Positions 49,243 through 58,528 of a DNA stretch of 64,000 bases are shown in pieces. The DNA comes from an uncultured Xylophilus sp. (GTDB lineage: Bacteria > Pseudomonadota > Gammaproteobacteria > Burkholderiales > Burkholderiaceae_C), in assembly GCA_913776965.1 (NCBI GenBank), contig CAJYQL010000128.1, positions 1 to 64,000 of the forward strand, given 5' to 3'. Both the position numbers and the translations under genes were made by a program. Under the pieces are notes generated by a model, which saw nothing but the letters and a program-made list of their open reading frames with translations, searched no databases and was not told where the DNA came from. The stretch's first letter is position 1; each line of letters begins with the position of its first letter.

Positions 49243-50424
49243 ATGGATTTGGTATTCACCCCCGAAGAACAGGCCTTCCGCGACGAGGTCCGGACCTGGG
49301 TCCGCGAGCACCTGCCGGCCGAACTGGCGCACAAGGTGCACCACGGCCTCGAACTGAGCCGTGAGGACATGCAGGGCTGGGCGAAGATCCTCGGCAAGAA
49401 AGGCTGGCTCGGCTACGGCTGGCCGAAGGAGTTCGGCGGCCCCGGCTGGACCGCGGTACAGAAGCATCTGTTCGAGGAAGAGACCGCCCGGGCCGGCGCG
49501 CCGCGCATCGTGCCCTTCGGCCCGGTGATGGTGGCGCCGGTGATCATGGCCTTCGGCAATGCCGAGCAGCAGCAGCGCTTCCTGCCCGGCATCGCGAGCG
49601 GCGAGGTCTGGTGGAGCCAGGGCTACAGCGAGCCGGGCTCGGGCTCCGACCTGGCCTCGGTCAAGACCCGGGCCGAGCGGCGCGGCGACAAGTACATCGT
49701 CAACGGCCAGAAGACCTGGACCACGCTCGGCCAGCACGGCGACTGGATGTTCAACCTGGTGCGCACCAGCACCGAAGGCAAGCCGCAGGCCGGCATCAGC
49801 TTCCTGCTGGTCGACATGAAGTCGCCCGGCGTCACGGTGCGGCCGATCCGGCTGATGGACGGCAGCGTCGAGGTCAACGAGGTGTTCTTCGACAACGTCG
49901 AGGTGCCGGCCGAGAACCTGATCGGCGAGGAGAACAAGGGCTGGACCTACGCCAAGCACCTGCTCTCCCACGAGCGCACCAACATCGCCGACGTGAACCG
50001 CGCCAAGCGCGAGCTGGAGCGGCTGAAGCGCATCGCGAAGACCGAAGGTGTCTGGGACGACCTGCGGTTCCGCGACCAGATCGCGTTGCTGGAGGTCGAC
50101 GTGGTGGCGCTCGAGATGCTGGTGCTGCGGGTGCTGTCGGCCGAGAAGTCCGGCAAGAACTCGCTCGACATCGCCGGCCTGCTGAAGATCAAGGGCAGCG
50201 AGATCCAGCAGCGCTATACCGAACTGATGATGCTGGCGGCCGGGCCGTTCAGCCTGCCGCTGATCCGCGAGGCGATGGCCGCCGGCTGGCAGGGCGACTT
50301 CCCCGGCGGCGAGGTGGCCAACGCGCCGCTCGCGTCCCACTACTTCAACATGCGCAAGACCACCATCTACGGCGGCAGCAACGAAGTGCAGCGCAACATC
50401 GTCGCGCAGACGATCCTCGGATAA
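49243..50424 (+). CDS. Acyl-CoA dehydrogenase, PimC-like large subunit
   Basis: A 393-residue FAD acyl-CoA dehydrogenase. It contains WWSQGYSEPGSGSDLASVKTRAER, the FAD-binding TWTTLGQHGDW, and YGGSNEVQRNIVAQTILG at the end. The YGGSNE ending and the tandem shorter partner resemble the large subunit of pimeloyl-CoA dehydrogenase (PimC). It may oxidise dicarboxylyl- or long-chain acyl-CoA as a heteromer, an inference from family pairing. The next dehydrogenase starts 19 bases after its stop. Confidence 0.9.
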   Translation: MDLVFTPEEQAFRDEVRTWVREHLPAELAHKVHHGLELSREDMQGWAKILGKKGWLGYGWPKEFGGPGWTAVQKHLFEEETARAGAPRIVPFGPVMVAPVIMAFGNAEQQQRFLPGIASGEVWWSQGYSEPGSGSDLASVKTRAERRGDKYIVNGQKTWTTLGQHGDWMFNLVRTSTEGKPQAGISFLLVDMKSPGVTVRPIRLMDGSVEVNEVFFDNVEVPAENLIGEENKGWTYAKHLLSHERTNIADVNRAKRELERLKRIAKTEGVWDDLRFRDQIALLEVDVVALEMLVLRVLSAEKSGKNSLDIAGLLKIKGSEIQQRYTELMMLAAGPFSLPLIREAMAAGWQGDFPGGEVANAPLASHYFNMRKTTIYGGSNEVQRNIVAQTILG

Positions 50425-50443
50425 GCAGCAGCAGGAGACACAG

Positions 50444-51559
50444 ATGGATTTCGATTTTTCCGAAGACCAGGAATCGCTGCGCGAAGCGGTCCGCCGCTGG
50501 GTGGAGAAGGGCTACGGCTTCGAGCGCCGGCGCGGCATCGTCGAGGCCGGCGGTTTCGACCGCGCCGCCTACGGCGAACTGGCGGAGCTGGGCCTGACCG
50601 GCCTGGTGGTGCCCGACGCCCACGGCGGCCTGGGCATGGGTCCGGTCGAGGCGCTGATCGTGATGGAGGAGCTCGGCCGCGGCCTGGTGCTGGAGCCGCT
50701 GGAGCAGACGCTGATCGCCTCCCGGCTGCTGCAGGACCATGCGCCCGACGCGGTGCGCGACACCTGGCTGCCGGCGGTCGCCGCCGGCGAGAAGATCGTC
50801 GTGCTGGCCTGGCAGGAGCGCAATGCCCGCTACGACTGGGCCCGCTGCGCCGCCACTGCCACGCCCGACGGCGACGGCTGGCGGATCGACGGCCGCAAGC
50901 ACCTGGTGCCGGCCGGCGACTGGGCCGACGCCTTCCTGGTGCCGGCCACCATCGACGGCACGCTGGCGCTGTTCCTCGTCGAACGCGAGGCCGCCGGCGT
51001 GACCACGCAGGGCTACGGCACCCAGGACGGCAGCCGTGCTGCCGACCTCACGCTGGCGGGTGCGCCCGCCATGCTCCTGACCCGCGAGGGCCGGGACGTG
51101 CTGGGCCTCGCGATGGACATCGGCGTGGTCGCCACCTGCGCGCAGGCGGTCGGCGTGATGGACCAGACGCTCGCCGTCACGGTCGAGTACATGAACACCC
51201 GCAAGCAGTTCGGCGTCGCGATCGCGACCTTCCAGGCGCTGCGCCACCGGGTCGCCGACATGAAGATGCAGCTGGAGCTGGCCCGGTCGATGGCCTACTA
51301 CGCCGCCCTGAAGCTCGACGCCCCGGCCGACGACCGCCGCCGCGCGATGGCGCGGGCCAAGGTGCAGCTCGGCCAGTCGATGCGCTTCGTCGGCCAGCAG
51401 GCGGTGCAGCTGCACGGCGGTATCGGCGTGACCGACGAGTACATCGTCAGCCACTATTTCCGCCGGCTGACCCAGCTGGAAATGACCTTCGGCGACACGC
51501 TCCACCACCTGGGGCAGGTGTCGGAACAGATGCAGGAGACGGCGGGCGTGTTCGCCTGA
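50444..51559 (+). CDS. Acyl-CoA dehydrogenase, PimD-like small subunit
   Basis: A 371-residue acyl-CoA dehydrogenase related to PimD. It starts MDFDFSEDQESLREAVRRWVEKGYGFERRR and holds LHGGIGVTDEYIVSHYFRRLTQLEMTFGDTLHHL near the C-terminus. The central FAD region is less typical than in its partner (WQERNARYDW in place of the usual TEP motif), fitting a subunit that needs PimC-like help. Followed by a rho-independent terminator, closing a two-gene operon. Confidence 0.9.
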   Translation: MDFDFSEDQESLREAVRRWVEKGYGFERRRGIVEAGGFDRAAYGELAELGLTGLVVPDAHGGLGMGPVEALIVMEELGRGLVLEPLEQTLIASRLLQDHAPDAVRDTWLPAVAAGEKIVVLAWQERNARYDWARCAATATPDGDGWRIDGRKHLVPAGDWADAFLVPATIDGTLALFLVEREAAGVTTQGYGTQDGSRAADLTLAGAPAMLLTREGRDVLGLAMDIGVVATCAQAVGVMDQTLAVTVEYMNTRKQFGVAIATFQALRHRVADMKMQLELARSMAYYAALKLDAPADDRRRAMARAKVQLGQSMRFVGQQAVQLHGGIGVTDEYIVSHYFRRLTQLEMTFGDTLHHLGQVSEQMQETAGVFA

Positions 51560-51589
51560 GTCTTCCCGTCGACCGCCGCCTGCCGGCCG

Positions 51590-51622
51590 AGCCCGCCGCA
51601 TCGCGCTGCGGGCTTTTTCTTT
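51590..51622 (+). terminator. Rho-independent terminator after the acyl-CoA dehydrogenase pair
   Basis: AGCCCGC and GCGGGCT around an 11-base loop, followed by TTTTCTTTC, about 30 bases past the stop. Confidence 0.8.
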
Positions 51623-51647
51623 CCCGCTTCTCTCTTCCCCGTTCGCC

Positions 51648-53042
51648 ATGACCACCCGCCGCCACCTCCTCGCCACCGGCCTGTCGGCCGCCACCCTGCT
51701 CGTCGGCTGCGGCGCGCCTGGGGGCCCGCCGCCCTCGCTGACCGACCGCCCGCCGGTCGTGTTCGTGCACGGCAACGGCGATTCCGCCGCGCTCTGGCTG
51801 ACCACGCTCTGGCGCTTCGAATCCAACGGCTGGCCGCGCGACCGGCTGTTCGCGCTCGACATGCCGTATCCGCTGGCCCGCGACGACGATGCGGTCGCGC
51901 AGCCCGGCCGCAGCTCGACCGCGGACCATGTGGCGTTCCTGGCGGCCGAGGTCGAGCGCATCCGGGCGCGCACCGGCGCCGACCGGGTGGTGCTGGTCGG
52001 CAATTCGCGCGGCGGCTATGCGATCCGCAACTACATCGCGCACCGCGGAGGAGACCGCACGGTCAGCCATGCGGTGCTCGGCGGCACGCCCAACCACGGC
52101 GTGTGGGCCATCCCGGGCTGGCGCGAGGGCAGCGAGTTTTCGGGCACCGGCCCGTTCCTCACTGCACTGAACGCACCGAAGAACGCCGCCGGCGACGAGG
52201 TCGTCGGCCCGGTGCGCTGGCTCACGATCCGGTCGGATGTCAACGACAAGTTCGCGCAGCCCGACGGCGTCTGGATCGGCCGGCCGGGCCAGCCGACCAA
52301 CGTGACCGCCGACGGTCCGGCGCTGCGCGGCGCGCAGAACGTGGCGATCCCGCGGATCGACCACCGGGAGACGTCCTTCTCGTCGGCCGCTTTCGATGCA
52401 ACCTGGCGCTTCCTGACCGGCACGGCGCCCCGCACGCTCGACATCGCGGCCGCCCGCGGGCCGGTGGTGCTCGACGGCCGGGTGACCGGCACCGGGACCG
52501 ACGGCGAACCGCGGGCCGGCAGCGTCAGCACCAACCTGCCGGTCGCCGGCGCGGTGGTCGAGGTGTTCGCCGTGGACCCGGCAACCGGCGAACGCCGCGG
52601 CGGCGCGGTGCACCGGCAGACGGTGGGGGCGGACGGGCGCTGGGGGCCGTTCCAAGCGATGCCCGAGGCGGCCTACGAGTTCCTGGTCGCCGCGCCCGGC
52701 TATGCGACGACGCATGTCTACCGCAGTCCGTTCCCGCGGTCGAGCGACTTGGTGCACCTGCGGCCGGAGCGCGCAGTGGCGGCCGAGGCCGGCGGAGCAG
52801 CCGTGGTCGCACTGAACCGCCCGCGCGGCTACTTCGACCGGGAACGCGACACGATCGCCCTCGACGGCATCGCCGCACTGCCGGGCGTGCCGCCGCGGGG
52901 CGCGGGCGTGTCCGCGACCCGCATCGTGCTGGCCGACGCGGCGCCGCGGCCAGTCGTGGGCGTGTTCAACGGCGAACGGATCGTCGGCCGGCCTTGGCCC
53001 CGGGCGGCCGGACATGTCACGGTGATCGAGCTGACCTACTGA
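51648..53042 (+). CDS. Alpha/beta-hydrolase lipoprotein with C-terminal beta domains
   Basis: A 464-residue exported hydrolase. The N-terminus MTTRRHLLATGLSAATLLVGC combines a twin-Arg-like start with a lipobox (LVGC). The catalytic domain shows VVFVHGNGDSAALW (oxyanion hole) and the nucleophile elbow VGNSRGG near residue 122, and DHRETSFS near 240 is a candidate His site. From about residue 265 there are beta-rich repeats (VVLDGRVTGTGTDGEPRAGSVSTNLPVAGAVVEV) resembling carboxypeptidase-regulatory-like folds, of unknown role. Possibly a lipase, esterase or polymer depolymerase; the substrate is unknown. It lies after, but transcriptionally separate from, the acyl-CoA dehydrogenases. Confidence 0.75.
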   Translation: MTTRRHLLATGLSAATLLVGCGAPGGPPPSLTDRPPVVFVHGNGDSAALWLTTLWRFESNGWPRDRLFALDMPYPLARDDDAVAQPGRSSTADHVAFLAAEVERIRARTGADRVVLVGNSRGGYAIRNYIAHRGGDRTVSHAVLGGTPNHGVWAIPGWREGSEFSGTGPFLTALNAPKNAAGDEVVGPVRWLTIRSDVNDKFAQPDGVWIGRPGQPTNVTADGPALRGAQNVAIPRIDHRETSFSSAAFDATWRFLTGTAPRTLDIAAARGPVVLDGRVTGTGTDGEPRAGSVSTNLPVAGAVVEVFAVDPATGERRGGAVHRQTVGADGRWGPFQAMPEAAYEFLVAAPGYATTHVYRSPFPRSSDLVHLRPERAVAAEAGGAAVVALNRPRGYFDRERDTIALDGIAALPGVPPRGAGVSATRIVLADAAPRPVVGVFNGERIVGRPWPRAAGHVTVIELTY

Positions 53043-53075
53043 CGCGACGGAAGGCGGCCGCCGGGCGGCCGTCGG

Positions 53076-53633
53076 TCACTCCATCAGCCGCGACGATTTC
53101 GGCACGTGCGCCATCAGGAATTCCATCTGGTCCGCCAGGATGCGGCGGTTGCGCAGGATGAAGTCTTCCCACAGGCTGGGCACGTAGGGCGTGTAGAGCA
53201 GCGGCATGTTCGCCTGCTCCGGCGTGCGGTGGCTCTTGCGATGGTTGCACGGCCGGCAGGCGGTGACCACGTTCATCCAGGTGTCGGCGCCGTGCTGGGC
53301 GAAGGGCACGATGTGCTCGCGGGTCAGGTCGGTCTCATGGAAGTGCTGGCCGCAGTAGGCGCAGACGTTGCGGTCGCGGGCGAAGAGCTTGCCGTTGGTC
53401 AGACCCGGCCGCAGCTCGAACGGGTTGATCCGCGGGACGCCCCGGGTGCCGATGATGCTGTTGACCGCGATCATCGACTGCTGGCCGGTCACGGCGTTGG
53501 TGCCGCCGCGGAACACCGCGATCTCGGCGCCGGACTCCCAGCGCACTTCCCCGGCCGCGTAGTGGATCACCGCCTGCTCCAGGCTGATCCAGGACTGGGG
53601 CAGTCCCTGGGCCGACAACTTCAGTACCTTCAC
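53076..53633 (-). CDS. HNH endonuclease domain protein
   Basis: A 185-residue protein with an HNH nuclease motif. Zinc cysteines appear in VCAYCGQHFHE and TACRPCNHRKSH, and the catalytic region is LTREHIVPFAQHGADTWMNVVTA. The start is GTG at 53633 (MKVLKLSAQGLPQSWISLEQ), supported by GAGGAG eight bases upstream. It resembles a conserved family of chromosomal HNH proteins. It is not near phage or restriction genes. Converges on the hydrolase gene and is divergent from ribF. Confidence 0.85.
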   Translation of the reverse strand: MKVLKLSAQGLPQSWISLEQAVIHYAAGEVRWESGAEIAVFRGGTNAVTGQQSMIAVNSIIGTRGVPRINPFELRPGLTNGKLFARDRNVCAYCGQHFHETDLTREHIVPFAQHGADTWMNVVTACRPCNHRKSHRTPEQANMPLLYTPYVPSLWEDFILRNRRILADQMEFLMAHVPKSSRLME

Positions 53634-53782
53634 GACACGGCTCCTCAAGAGGCCGGCGGTGTCTCTTGTGGAGAGCGGTGCGCCGGCGCGCATTGCAGAT
53701 GGTTCGGACGGGGCGCGCGGCTTGCCAGGCGGTGCGCACGGTTGATCCACAATATACCCCTTTCGTGACAAATTGGCGTCCA

Positions 53783-53823
53783 CCGCCCGCCGCGCCTGCG
53801 GCGGCTGCTATCAAAAAGATATC
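53783..53823 (+). repeat. 41-bp interspersed palindromic element, copy 9
   Basis: CCGC-N10-TGCGG-N5-GCTAT-caaaaag-ATATC. Three mismatches to the consensus but identical spacing. Its right end is five bases from the ribF ATG, so it lies in the translation initiation region. Confidence 0.65.
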
Positions 53824-53828
53824 AACGC

Positions 53829-54866
53829 ATGAAGGTCTTCCGCGGTTTCCACCATCCGGGCGTCGCTGCGGCCTGCGCCCTCACGATTGGCAATTTCGAC
53901 GGCGTGCACCGCGGCCACCAGGCGATGCTGGCCTTGCTGCGCAGCGAGGCCCAGCACCGCGGCGTGCCGAGCTGCGTGCTGACCTTCGAGCCCCATCCGC
54001 GAGACTGGTTCGCCGAGGTCGCCGGCCGCGCCAGCCTGGCGCCGGCCCGCATCGCCACGCTGCGCGACAAGCTGACCGAGCTGGAGCGCTGCGGCATCGA
54101 CCAGACGATCGTGCTGCGTTTCGACGCGCAGCTCGCCGCGCAGCCGCCGCAAGCGTTCATCGACGAGGTGCTGCTGCGCGGCCTGGGCGCGCGCTACGTG
54201 CTGGTCGGCGACGACTTCCGCTTCGGTGCGCGGCGGGCGGGCGACTACGCGCTGCTCGACGCGGCCGGTGCGGCGGCGGGCTTCGACGTGGCCCGCATGA
54301 ACAGCTACGAGGTCGGCGGCCTGCGGGTCTCCAGTTCGGCGGTGCGCGAGGCGCTGGCAGCCGGCCGGATGGAGGCCGCCGCCCGGCTGCTCGGCCGGCC
54401 GTACAGCCTGTCGGGCCACGTGGTGCACGGCCGCAAGCTCGGCCGGGAACTCGGCGCCAGCGCGCCCGGCCGCGGCGACGGCTTCCGCACGCTGAACCTG
54501 CGCTTCTCGCACTGGAAGCCCGCCGCCGCCGGCATCTTCGCGGTGCATGTGCACGGCCTCGTGCCCGCGCCGCTGGAGGGCGTGGCCAACATGGGCGTGC
54601 GGCCGTCGCTCGATCCGGCCGACGTCAACGGCGGCCGGGTGCTGCTGGAGACGCACTGCCTGGACTGGCCGGCCACCCTCGGGCCCGAGGAGGCCTACGG
54701 TAAAATCATCCGCGTGGACCTGCTGCACAAACTGCACGACGAGCTGCGCTACCCCAGCCTCGACGCCCTCACCGCCGGCATCGCCCGCGACGGCGAGGAG
54801 GCCCGCGCGTACTTCGCGTCGCGCCACGGCCAGACCCACCGCCAGACCTCCCGCGACCGAATTTGA
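53829..54866 (+). CDS. ribF: Bifunctional riboflavin kinase/FAD synthetase
   Basis: A 345-residue enzyme making FMN and FAD. The N-terminal adenylyltransferase has [17 protein letters not shown] and FEPHPRDWF; the C-terminal flavokinase has [14 protein letters not shown] and [13 protein letters not shown]. Where the usual GxPTxN flavokinase signature is expected, residues ~217-225 read [16 protein letters not shown], an insertion I believe is shared by Comamonadaceae RibF. Precedes ileS and lspA, a conserved order. The start is close to a copy of the 41-bp element, leaving little room for a ribosome binding site. Confidence 0.94.
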   Translation: MKVFRGFHHPGVAAACALTIGNFDGVHRGHQAMLALLRSEAQHRGVPSCVLTFEPHPRDWFAEVAGRASLAPARIATLRDKLTELERCGIDQTIVLRFDAQLAAQPPQAFIDEVLLRGLGARYVLVGDDFRFGARRAGDYALLDAAGAAAGFDVARMNSYEVGGLRVSSSAVREALAAGRMEAAARLLGRPYSLSGHVVHGRKLGRELGASAPGRGDGFRTLNLRFSHWKPAAAGIFAVHVHGLVPAPLEGVANMGVRPSLDPADVNGGRVLLETHCLDWPATLGPEEAYGKIIRVDLLHKLHDELRYPSLDALTAGIARDGEEARAYFASRHGQTHRQTSRDRI

Positions 54867-54904
54867 AGCCCCGCCGCGCCCTGCCGGCGCCGTGCTGCCG
54901 CCCT

Positions 54905-54979
54905 TCGACAGGCTCGGGGCGAACGGCTTGTCCTCCCCTGCTCCGACCACCCTCCCCGTTCGGGCCGAGCCTGCCGAAT
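54905..54979. repeat. 75-base imperfect inverted repeat between ribF and ileS
   Basis: Left arm TTCGACAGGCTCGGGGCGAACGG-type sequence (54905-54927) and right arm 54957-54979 are complementary at about 20 of 23 positions, with a 29-base loop. It resembles a widely dispersed proteobacterial intergenic repeat built on TTCGACAGGCTC. In the transcript it would form a stable stem before ileS. Confidence 0.75.
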
Positions 54980-54999
54980 CCCCCGACGACCGCACACCC

Positions 55000-57888
55000 A
55001 TGTCCGACGCACCCGCCCCGACCGACTACCGCGCCACCCTGAACCTGCCCGACACCCCGTTCCCGATGCGGGGCGACCTGCCCAAGCGCGAGCCGGGCTG
55101 GGTGCAGGAGTGGGAAGACAAAGGCATCTACAAGCGGCTGCGCGAGGCCCGCTGCGGCGCACCGAAATTCGTGCTGCACGACGGCCCGCCGTACGCCAAC
55201 GGCCAGATCCACATGGGCCACGCGGTCAACAAGATCCTGAAGGACATGATCGTCAAGGCGCGGCAGCTCGAAGGCATGGACGCGCTCTACGTGCCCGGCT
55301 GGGACTGCCACGGCCTGCCGATCGAGAACCAGATCGAGAAGCTGCACGGCCGCAACCTCGGCCGCGACGAGGTGCAGGCCAAGAGCCGCGCCTACGCTAA
55401 CGAGCAGATCGCACTGCAGAAAAAGGACTTCAAGCGGCTCGGCGTGCTGGGCGCCTGGGACGATCCATACCTGACGATGAACCCCGGCAACGAGGCCGAC
55501 GAGATCCGGGCGCTCAAGCGGATCATGGAGCGCGGCTTCGTCTACCGCGGCCTGAAGCCGGTCTACTGGTGCTTCGACTGCCGCTCGTCGCTCGCCGAGT
55601 TCGAGATCGAGTACGCCGACAAGAAGTCGCAGACGATCGACGTAGCCTTCGAATCGGCAGAGCCCGAGAACCTGGCCGCCGCCTTCGGCCTGGCGCCGCT
55701 CGACAAACCCGCCTACGCGGTGATCTGGACCACCACCGCCTGGACCATCCCGGCCAACCAGGCGCTCAACCTGAATCCGGCGCTGGAGTATTCGCTGGTC
55801 GAGACGCCGCGCGGCGTGCTGCTGCTGGCCGCCGCCCTGGTCGAGAAGGCGCTGGCGCGCTTCCAGCTCGAAGGCTCGGTGCTGGCGACCGTGCCGGGCG
55901 AGAAGCTGGGCGGCCTCAAGTTCAAGCACCCGCTGCACGACGTGGCCGATGCGGGCTCCGGCACGTACAGCTACCGCCGCCTGTCGCCGGTGTTCTTGGC
56001 CGAGTACGCCACCGCCGACGACGGCACCGGCATCGTGCATTCGTCGCCCGCCTACGGCGTGGACGACTTCAACTCCTGCGTGGCCCACGGCTTCACCACC
56101 GATGACATCCTGAATCCGGTGCAGTCGAACGGCGTGTACGTGGACGAGCTGCCGCTGTTCGGCGGCCAGTTCATCTGGAAGGCCGCACCGGTGATCGTGG
56201 AGGCGCTGCGCGACGCGGGTCGCCTCTTCGCCGCGACCGAGATCACCCACAGCTACCCGCACTGCTGGCGCCACAAGACGCCGGTGATCTACCGCGCTGC
56301 CGCCCAGTGGTTCGTGCGCATGGACGAAGGCGAGGGCGTCTTCACCAAGGACAAGGCGCCGCGCACGCTGCGCCAGCTGGCGCTCGACGCGATCGAGCAG
56401 ACCGGCTTCTATCCGGAGAACGGCAAGGCCCGGCTGCGCGACATGATCGCGGGGCGGCCCGACTGGTGCATCTCGCGCCAGCGCAACTGGGGCGTGCCGC
56501 TGCCCTTTTTCCTGCACAACGCCACCGGCGAACTGCATCCGCGCACGATGGAGCTGATGGACCGCGCCGCCGACATCGTCGAGGCGGGCGGCGTCGAGGC
56601 CTGGAGCAAGGCGACCGCCGAGGAGATCCTGGGCGCCGAGGAGGCGCAGCACTACACCAAGGGCAACGACATCCTCGACGTGTGGTTCGATTCCGGCACC
56701 ACCCACTTCCACGTGCTGCGCGGTTCGCACTTCGACGACAGCGTCGCCCAAGGCGGCGGCCGCGACGAGGGCCACCACACCACCGGCACCGAGGCCGACC
56801 TGTACCTCGAAGGCCACGATCAGCACCGCGGCTGGTTCCACAGCTCGCTGCTGACTGCCTGCGCGATGTACGACCGCGCGCCCTACAAGGGCCTGCTGAC
56901 CCACGGCTTCACCGTCGACAGCCAGGGCCGCAAGATGAGCAAGTCGCTCGGCAACGGCGTCGATCCGCAGAAGACCGCCGAGAAGCTGGGCGCCGAGATC
57001 ATCCGCCTGTGGGTCGCCGCCAGCGACTATTCCGGCGACATCGCCGGCGACGACAAGATCCTGGCCCGGGTGGTGGACGGCTACCGCCGCATCCGCAACA
57101 CCCTGCGCTTCCTGCTCGCCAACATCAGCGACTTCGACATCGCGACCGATGCGGTTCCTGCGGCCGAGTTGCTGGAGATCGACCGCTATGCGCTCGCCCG
57201 CGCCGCGCAGTTCCAGGCCGAGATCCTGGCGCACTACCAGGTCTACGAGTTTCACCCGGTGGTCGCCAAGCTGCAGCTCTACTGCTCGGAAGACCTGGGC
57301 GGCTTCTACCTCGACATCCTGAAGGACCGGCTCTACACCACCGCGCCGAAATCGCGGGCCCGCCGCAGCGCCCAGACCGCGCTGTGGACGATCACCCAGG
57401 CGATGCTGCGCTGGATGGCGCCGTTCCTGAGCTTCACCGCGGAGGAGGCATGGAAGATCGTCGGTGATTCCGACACCATCTTCCTGGAAACCTTCTCGCG
57501 TTTCGAGGGCACCGACGACGCGCTGCTCGCGCCCTGGAGCCGGCTGCGCGAGATCCGCGATCTGGTGAACAAGGAAACCGAGGCGCTGCGGGCCGCCGGT
57601 CAGCTGGGCGCGTCGCTGCAGGCCAACCTGACGATCGGCGCGGCGCCCGACGACCTGGCGCTGTTGCAGCGCATGGGCGACGACCTGAAGTTCGTGTTCA
57701 TCGTTTCTGCTATCGAATTGGTAGCTGCAGACACCCTGTTCATCAGCGCAAAGCCCACATCCGATGCCAAATGCGAGCGCTGCTGGCACTATCGCGCCGA
57801 TGTCGGCCATGACCCGGCGCATCCGACGATCTGTGGCCGCTGCACCTCCAACCTGTTCGGCGCCGGCGAAGCGCGGGAGTTTGCATAA
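55000..57888 (+). CDS. ileS: Isoleucine--tRNA ligase
   Basis: A 962-residue class I synthetase. The HIGH-type motif is [16 protein letters not shown] near residue 63 and the KMSKS motif is [14 protein letters not shown] near 645, with an editing domain in between ([15 protein letters not shown]). The C-terminal zinc site CERCWHYR...CGRC is present. Residues 904-917 ([14 protein letters not shown]) lie in an antisense copy of the 41-bp element, just before the zinc domain. Start [14 protein letters not shown] at 55000. The stop is directly adjacent to the lspA ATG. Confidence 0.98.
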   Translation: MSDAPAPTDYRATLNLPDTPFPMRGDLPKREPGWVQEWEDKGIYKRLREARCGAPKFVLHDGPPYANGQIHMGHAVNKILKDMIVKARQLEGMDALYVPGWDCHGLPIENQIEKLHGRNLGRDEVQAKSRAYANEQIALQKKDFKRLGVLGAWDDPYLTMNPGNEADEIRALKRIMERGFVYRGLKPVYWCFDCRSSLAEFEIEYADKKSQTIDVAFESAEPENLAAAFGLAPLDKPAYAVIWTTTAWTIPANQALNLNPALEYSLVETPRGVLLLAAALVEKALARFQLEGSVLATVPGEKLGGLKFKHPLHDVADAGSGTYSYRRLSPVFLAEYATADDGTGIVHSSPAYGVDDFNSCVAHGFTTDDILNPVQSNGVYVDELPLFGGQFIWKAAPVIVEALRDAGRLFAATEITHSYPHCWRHKTPVIYRAAAQWFVRMDEGEGVFTKDKAPRTLRQLALDAIEQTGFYPENGKARLRDMIAGRPDWCISRQRNWGVPLPFFLHNATGELHPRTMELMDRAADIVEAGGVEAWSKATAEEILGAEEAQHYTKGNDILDVWFDSGTTHFHVLRGSHFDDSVAQGGGRDEGHHTTGTEADLYLEGHDQHRGWFHSSLLTACAMYDRAPYKGLLTHGFTVDSQGRKMSKSLGNGVDPQKTAEKLGAEIIRLWVAASDYSGDIAGDDKILARVVDGYRRIRNTLRFLLANISDFDIATDAVPAAELLEIDRYALARAAQFQAEILAHYQVYEFHPVVAKLQLYCSEDLGGFYLDILKDRLYTTAPKSRARRSAQTALWTITQAMLRWMAPFLSFTAEEAWKIVGDSDTIFLETFSRFEGTDDALLAPWSRLREIRDLVNKETEALRAAGQLGASLQANLTIGAAPDDLALLQRMGDDLKFVFIVSAIELVAADTLFISAKPTSDAKCERCWHYRADVGHDPAHPTICGRCTSNLFGAGEAREFA
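57709..57749 (-). repeat. 41-bp interspersed palindromic element, copy 10 (inside ileS)
   Basis: Minus orientation, antisense to ileS: GCGC-N10-GGTGT (diverged)-N5-GCTAC-caattcg-ATAGC. Its left end is the first base of ileS codon 904. Confidence 0.65.
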
Positions 57889-58410
57889 ATGGCCGGCAAG
57901 ACGACCTTCACCGCCGGCCGCAGCGCACGGGGCGGCGCGGCCCGCATGTGGCCCTGGCTGGCGCTCGCCGCGATCCTGTTCATCGCCGACCAGTTCACCA
58001 AGACGCTGATCCTCGGCTACTACCGGCTGGGCGACGCGACCTACGTCACCAGCTTCTTCAACATCGTGCGGGCCCACAACACCGGCGCGGCGTTCTCGTT
58101 CCTGGCCGATTCGTCGGGCTGGCAGCGCTGGTTCTTCACCGCCATCGGTGTCGGCGCAGCGCTGTTCATCGTCTGGATGCTGCGCTCGCATGCGGGCCAG
58201 CGGCTGTTCTCGTTCGCGCTCGCCTGCATCCTGGGCGGCGCGGTCGGCAATGTGGTGGACCGGCTGATGCACGGCTACGTGGTGGACTTCCTGGACTTCC
58301 ACCTCGCCGGCCGGCACTTCCCGGCCTTCAACATCGCCGACAGCGCGATCACGGTGGGCGCCATCTGCCTGATCGTGGACGAACTGCTGCGGGTGCGGCG
58401 CGGCAAGTGA
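57889..58410 (+). CDS. lspA: Lipoprotein signal peptidase
   Basis: A 173-residue membrane aspartyl protease that cleaves prolipoprotein signal peptides. Catalytic aspartates appear in [15 protein letters not shown] and [12 protein letters not shown], and [10 protein letters not shown] is conserved. Four hydrophobic helices. The ATG immediately follows the ileS TAA. Confidence 0.97.
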   Translation: MAGKTTFTAGRSARGGAARMWPWLALAAILFIADQFTKTLILGYYRLGDATYVTSFFNIVRAHNTGAAFSFLADSSGWQRWFFTAIGVGAALFIVWMLRSHAGQRLFSFALACILGGAVGNVVDRLMHGYVVDFLDFHLAGRHFPAFNIADSAITVGAICLIVDELLRVRRGK

Positions 58411-58528
58411 CCGCCGCGGGCGCGGTTACGACGCGGTTCCGAATCGCCGCCGCCCCCGGCCTGTGGCATTTCGGTCCTAAACTGGACCGGCGGCATCCGT
58501 CGCCGCAACAACCATAAAGAGACATCGC

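Noticed and set aside
54769..58317. A very long open frame antisense to ileS (over 1100 codons) and many similar ones across the window
   Set aside because: These arise from GC-rich third positions. The sense strand encodes unmistakable IleS, and the antisense translation is low-complexity His/Asp/Gly-rich.
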